Source: Candidatus Bipolaricaulota bacterium
GTDB taxonomy: Bacteria > Bipolaricaulota > Bipolaricaulia > M55B111
Length of the DNA stretch: 38,424 nt
Direction: 5' to 3'
Assembly (NCBI GenBank): GCA_021735185.1
Contig: JAIPHN010000003.1
Coordinates: 1-38,424, forward strand
In this document: positions 35,831 through 38,424 of the stretch, piece after piece
Numbering within the stretch: position 1 is the first letter of the stretch
Layout of the letters: each line of letters opens with the position of its first letter
Notes under the pieces: model-generated
What the model was told of the DNA's origin: nothing
Databases searched by the model: none
What the model saw: the letters and a program-made list of their open reading frames with translations, nothing else
Made by a program: the position numbers and the translations under genes

Positions 35831-36691
35831 ATGTCCGAGACGGAATATAATTTCGAACCATTTGCTAACACAGAGGACTATCGAAAGATCAATAGAAAGA
35901 TAATTGTGACCTGGATTGCTGCGATGGTCGACTCCGGAGTGGAAAGGGTTACAAGGTTGCTCGATATAGCGACCGGTATTGGGACGATGGTTCAATTATT
36001 TGTGGAAGAAATGCCGGATGGCTGGGAAGAGCCGGAAGTAATTTGTCTGGATAAGTCCGAAGGGGCACTCGAAGTGGCCAGGAGTAAACTGGAGAACATA
36101 GTTGGCTCTTTGAGCTCTATTCATTCCCCGATACAGGTCATGGAGGTCCCCGGGGAAAAGGTCAACGTAGTCCTCTGGGGTAACGGCATCCATAATTTGT
36201 CCGAGAAGGACCAGGTTAAGGCGGTTAACCGTATAAGGGATAGCTTAAAAGAAGGTGGATGGTTCTTTTTCAACTCGGCTTTCTATGAAGGTGCCAGACC
36301 GGAGGGAACCAAATCTTTTTACCGCTACAAGGTAAAAAAGGCGGTAAAATATCTTAGAGAAAAAGGTGTCGAGCGAAAGAGAGGAGAAGATCGCGCGGAG
36401 GCCAGCAAATTTCTTCCCCGATCGCATTACAGGGAGATAGTAAAGAAAGCCGGCTTAAAAGTTCACGAAATGGACGAACTGACTGCTCCGCTTTATCAGG
36501 AAGCCTGGGAGTATATTAGCGGGTTCAAGAACTACGCTCTTGGTGCGCTTCACGGTTATCCGGCTGAAGAAGCTCAGGAGGCCCTGCGACAGGCCGTAGC
36601 CCCTGCACTGGAAAAGTACGGGGTGGAAGACGAAAACGGGGAACTGTACGTCCCCAGAAAATGGCTCAGGGTATCGACCCGGCTGGATTGA
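35831..36691 (+). CDS. SAM-dependent class I methyltransferase
   Basis: TRLLDIATGIGTMVQLF...EVICLDKSEGALEVARSKLE...VVLWGNGIHNLSEKDQVKAVNRIRDSLKEGGWFFFNSAF. Confidence 0.85.
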   Translation: MSETEYNFEPFANTEDYRKINRKIIVTWIAAMVDSGVERVTRLLDIATGIGTMVQLFVEEMPDGWEEPEVICLDKSEGALEVARSKLENIVGSLSSIHSPIQVMEVPGEKVNVVLWGNGIHNLSEKDQVKAVNRIRDSLKEGGWFFFNSAFYEGARPEGTKSFYRYKVKKAVKYLREKGVERKRGEDRAEASKFLPRSHYREIVKKAGLKVHEMDELTAPLYQEAWEYISGFKNYALGALHGYPAEEAQEALRQAVAPALEKYGVEDENGELYVPRKWLRVSTRLD

Positions 36692-36772
36692 TTTACGTCC
36701 ACTAAACCGAGTCGTTCCGGACAAAAATACTGCCGGTTCCGTTTTCTTAAGACGAGGCTTAACCTTTAAGGG

Positions 36773-37468
36773 TTAGCCGGACCTGAAGCTGTGCCAGCGA
36801 GAACCGGTTTTTGAGCAGCTCTCCCGTTCGAGTTCCTTCAGACGTTCGTACAATCGGCGTTCATCTTCCGATACCAGCACTCGGCTATCTTGCTGGGTCT
36901 GCTGGTCGGAATCAATCAGTGAGGTATCTACATCGAGTCCAATTTTCTCGAAACCTTCTTTAACGTGAGGTTCCCTTTCCAGCAGGGATTCGTAGCTAAC
37001 CAGGATACTTTCCTCTAGGTTTTCGTAAGCTGCTATTAGTGCGTTGGAGTTTTTCTTCCAGGAAAGAGGAAATTCGCCGATACCTCTCTTAAACAGGCTC
37101 GCTTTTACGTTGGCGGGTTTGCGGAATACGCCGACCATTTTGAGTTCGTCGGCAACGTGGCGGTAGAAGAATACTGCAGGGATGCGAACCAGTTTTAATC
37201 CGCTCCAGCCTGATTGATCGTTTAACCTGGTTATAACCTCGTTCATCTTTTCCGTGTTTTCCTCGGTCATTGCTTCTTTGAGCAGTAACTTTGAAACTTC
37301 TTTGCTTATAGCCATTTCGTAATAGCCTGCCTGGTTGTATTCATCGCCCTCGAAGTCACTTGGAAAAGAAACCCCGGCGCTTTCTACTAGCTGACAGGCA
37401 AGTGAGGTTCCACTGCGGGGATGGCCTGCAACTATGACGGAGTTATTCAGGACTACTGGCTTTGTCAC
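36773..37468 (-). CDS. Sulfotransferase-like protein
   Basis: VIVAGHPRSGTSLACQLVESAGVSFP (PAPS-type P-loop)...FRKPANVKASLFKR...SLLEREPHVKEGFEKIGLDV. Confidence 0.8.
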   Translation of the reverse strand: MTKPVVLNNSVIVAGHPRSGTSLACQLVESAGVSFPSDFEGDEYNQAGYYEMAISKEVSKLLLKEAMTEENTEKMNEVITRLNDQSGWSGLKLVRIPAVFFYRHVADELKMVGVFRKPANVKASLFKRGIGEFPLSWKKNSNALIAAYENLEESILVSYESLLEREPHVKEGFEKIGLDVDTSLIDSDQQTQQDSRVLVSEDERRLYERLKELERESCSKTGSRWHSFRSG

Positions 37469-37554
37469 CCTTACCCCCTAATAGGTAAATACTGCTATGC
37501 GGGATCAATCGTTTAAATACAAGAGAAAGCGTAAATGATCCGCAAATCTAACAC

Positions 37555-37645
37555 TGGTGCCGAGGGCGGGACTTGAACCCGCACGGACTATAAAGTGTCC
37601 ACATGGACCTGAACCATGCGCGTCTGCCAATTCCGCCACCTCGGC
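37555..37645 (-). tRNA. tRNA-Leu(CAG), CCA encoded
   Basis: Complement GCCGAGGTGGCGGAATTGGCAGACGCGCATGGTTCAGGTCCATG...GGGTTCAAGTCCCGCCCTCGGCACCA: acceptor stem closes, long variable arm, anticodon loop TTCAGGT. Confidence 0.96.
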
Positions 37646-37683
37646 TAATAGGCAAACAATTATATTCAAGCTCGGAGCCTCAA

Positions 37684-38106
37684 TCAAGTTGACGCATCTA
37701 CCCTTATCAACCGGGCGTCTTTACCGATTAACTCCAGTTCGATGTCTATCCTTTCGGCGGGAAGTATGTTTTCTATCCTCCCGGCCCATTCTATTGCAAC
37801 TACACCTTCTGGTTGCAGTAAGTACTCGTCCAGTCCGGCTTCCACGAACTCCTCGTCGGTCTGGATTCTAAACAGATCGAGATGAAATAAAGTGGTATCG
37901 CCTTCGTACTGCCGCAATAAAACGTAAGACGGAGAGACAATAGTGCCGGCAACACCTAATGCCTTTGCCAGACCCTTTACCAGGGTTGTCTTGCCGGCTG
38001 CTAACGGTCCGTAGAGGCAAAATATACTCCCCTTTCCGAACTGGCTAATTAATTGCTTTCCGATTTTCTCCGTTTCCTCGGGGCTCCCCGTTCTGAATTC
38101 TTGCAA
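37684..38106 (-). CDS. tsaE: tRNA threonylcarbamoyladenosine biosynthesis ATPase TsaE
   Basis: YGPLAAGKTTLVKGLAKALGVAGTIVSPSYVLLRQYEG...LFHLDLFRIQTDEEFVEAGLDEYL...VAIEWAGRIENILP. Confidence 0.95.
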   Translation of the reverse strand: MQEFRTGSPEETEKIGKQLISQFGKGSIFCLYGPLAAGKTTLVKGLAKALGVAGTIVSPSYVLLRQYEGDTTLFHLDLFRIQTDEEFVEAGLDEYLLQPEGVVAIEWAGRIENILPAERIDIELELIGKDARLIRVDAST

Positions 38107-38109
38107 AGC

Positions 38110-38424
38110 TTACTCCCGAAGTGTTATTCCTTTCCGATCAAGATCCGACCTTATTTCTTCCACCATTTCATCGACTTCCTCGTCGCTCAGCGTCTTATCA
38201 CTGTCACGGAAAGTTATCTCGTAGGTCAGACTCTTTTTGCCGCTCTCTATCTGGTCTCCCTGGTAGGTGTCATAGAGGTAGGCTTTCTCTACCTTTGGTC
38301 CTTTTATGATGGTTTCCCGGATCTCGGATTCCTCTATTGACTCCGGAACCGTCAGGGAAAGATCCCTCGATGAAGACGGAAACTTTGGTAGTTCTTCGTA
38401 ACCTCCTTCAAACTCGGCGGTCTC
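38110..38424 (-). CDS. pheT: Phenylalanyl-tRNA synthetase beta subunit, C-terminal FDX-ACB domain (partial, 5' end beyond window)
   Basis: Complement reads ETAEFEGGYEELPKFPSSSRDLSLTVPESIEESEIRETIIKGPKVEKAYLYDTYQGDQIESGKKSLTYEITFRDSDKTLSDEEVDEMVEEIRSDLDRKGITLRE*; open at the window edge so not in ORF track. Confidence 0.93.
   Translation of the reverse strand, partial: ETAEFEGGYEELPKFPSSSRDLSLTVPESIEESEIRETIIKGPKVEKAYLYDTYQGDQIESGKKSLTYEITFRDSDKTLSDEEVDEMVEEIRSDLDRKGITLRE

Noticed and set aside
1-38424. CRISPR arrays, transposases, integrases, toxin-antitoxin or phage modules
   Set aside because: No regularly spaced repeats and no matching motifs among the ORFs; the region reads as core metabolic chromosome.

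Overview
The window looks like anaerobic bacterial chromosome encoding Wood-Ljungdahl/acetogenic functions; the taxon is not established. From left to right it contains:
(1) A minus-strand acetyl-CoA synthase block: acsB (truncated by the window start and absent from the ORF track), a CooC/AcsF ATPase, a DUF3786 protein and a ferredoxin.
(2) A small plus-strand pair: an HxxxHxxxH helix protein and a CooT-like nickel protein.
(3) A complete group 3b (sulfhydrogenase-type) [NiFe]-hydrogenase operon, beta-gamma-delta-alpha plus maturation protease.
(4) sufS-sufU.
(5) A long plus-strand cobalamin uptake/late-assembly operon (btuFCD-like, cobO, cobS, cobU, cobT, cobD, cbiB, bioY, cbiA, cbiP).
(6) A convergent bacterial Clp1/Grc3-type polynucleotide kinase homologue.
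(7) A mixed region: LapA-like protein, coiled-coil protein, mgtE, nitroreductase, DUF2177, Fe-alcohol dehydrogenase, InhA-like enoyl reductase, TIGR01777 epimerase, DUF4416, ferredoxin, methyltransferase and sulfotransferase.
(8) tRNA-Leu(CAG), tsaE and the 3' end of pheT.
The best discovery leads are: matching Crp/Fnr-like palindromes just downstream of candidate -10 boxes of both the acs and hydrogenase operons; a candidate multi-branch structured leader upstream of the enoyl reductase; the Clp1-like kinase; the nickel-accessory small-protein pair; an un-annotated 56-aa ORF with an apparent ATT start; and a hairpin-rich ~970-bp intergenic region. No CRISPR array, transposase, phage module or rRNA was found. 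All calls come from reading the sequence and motifs; no searches were run.
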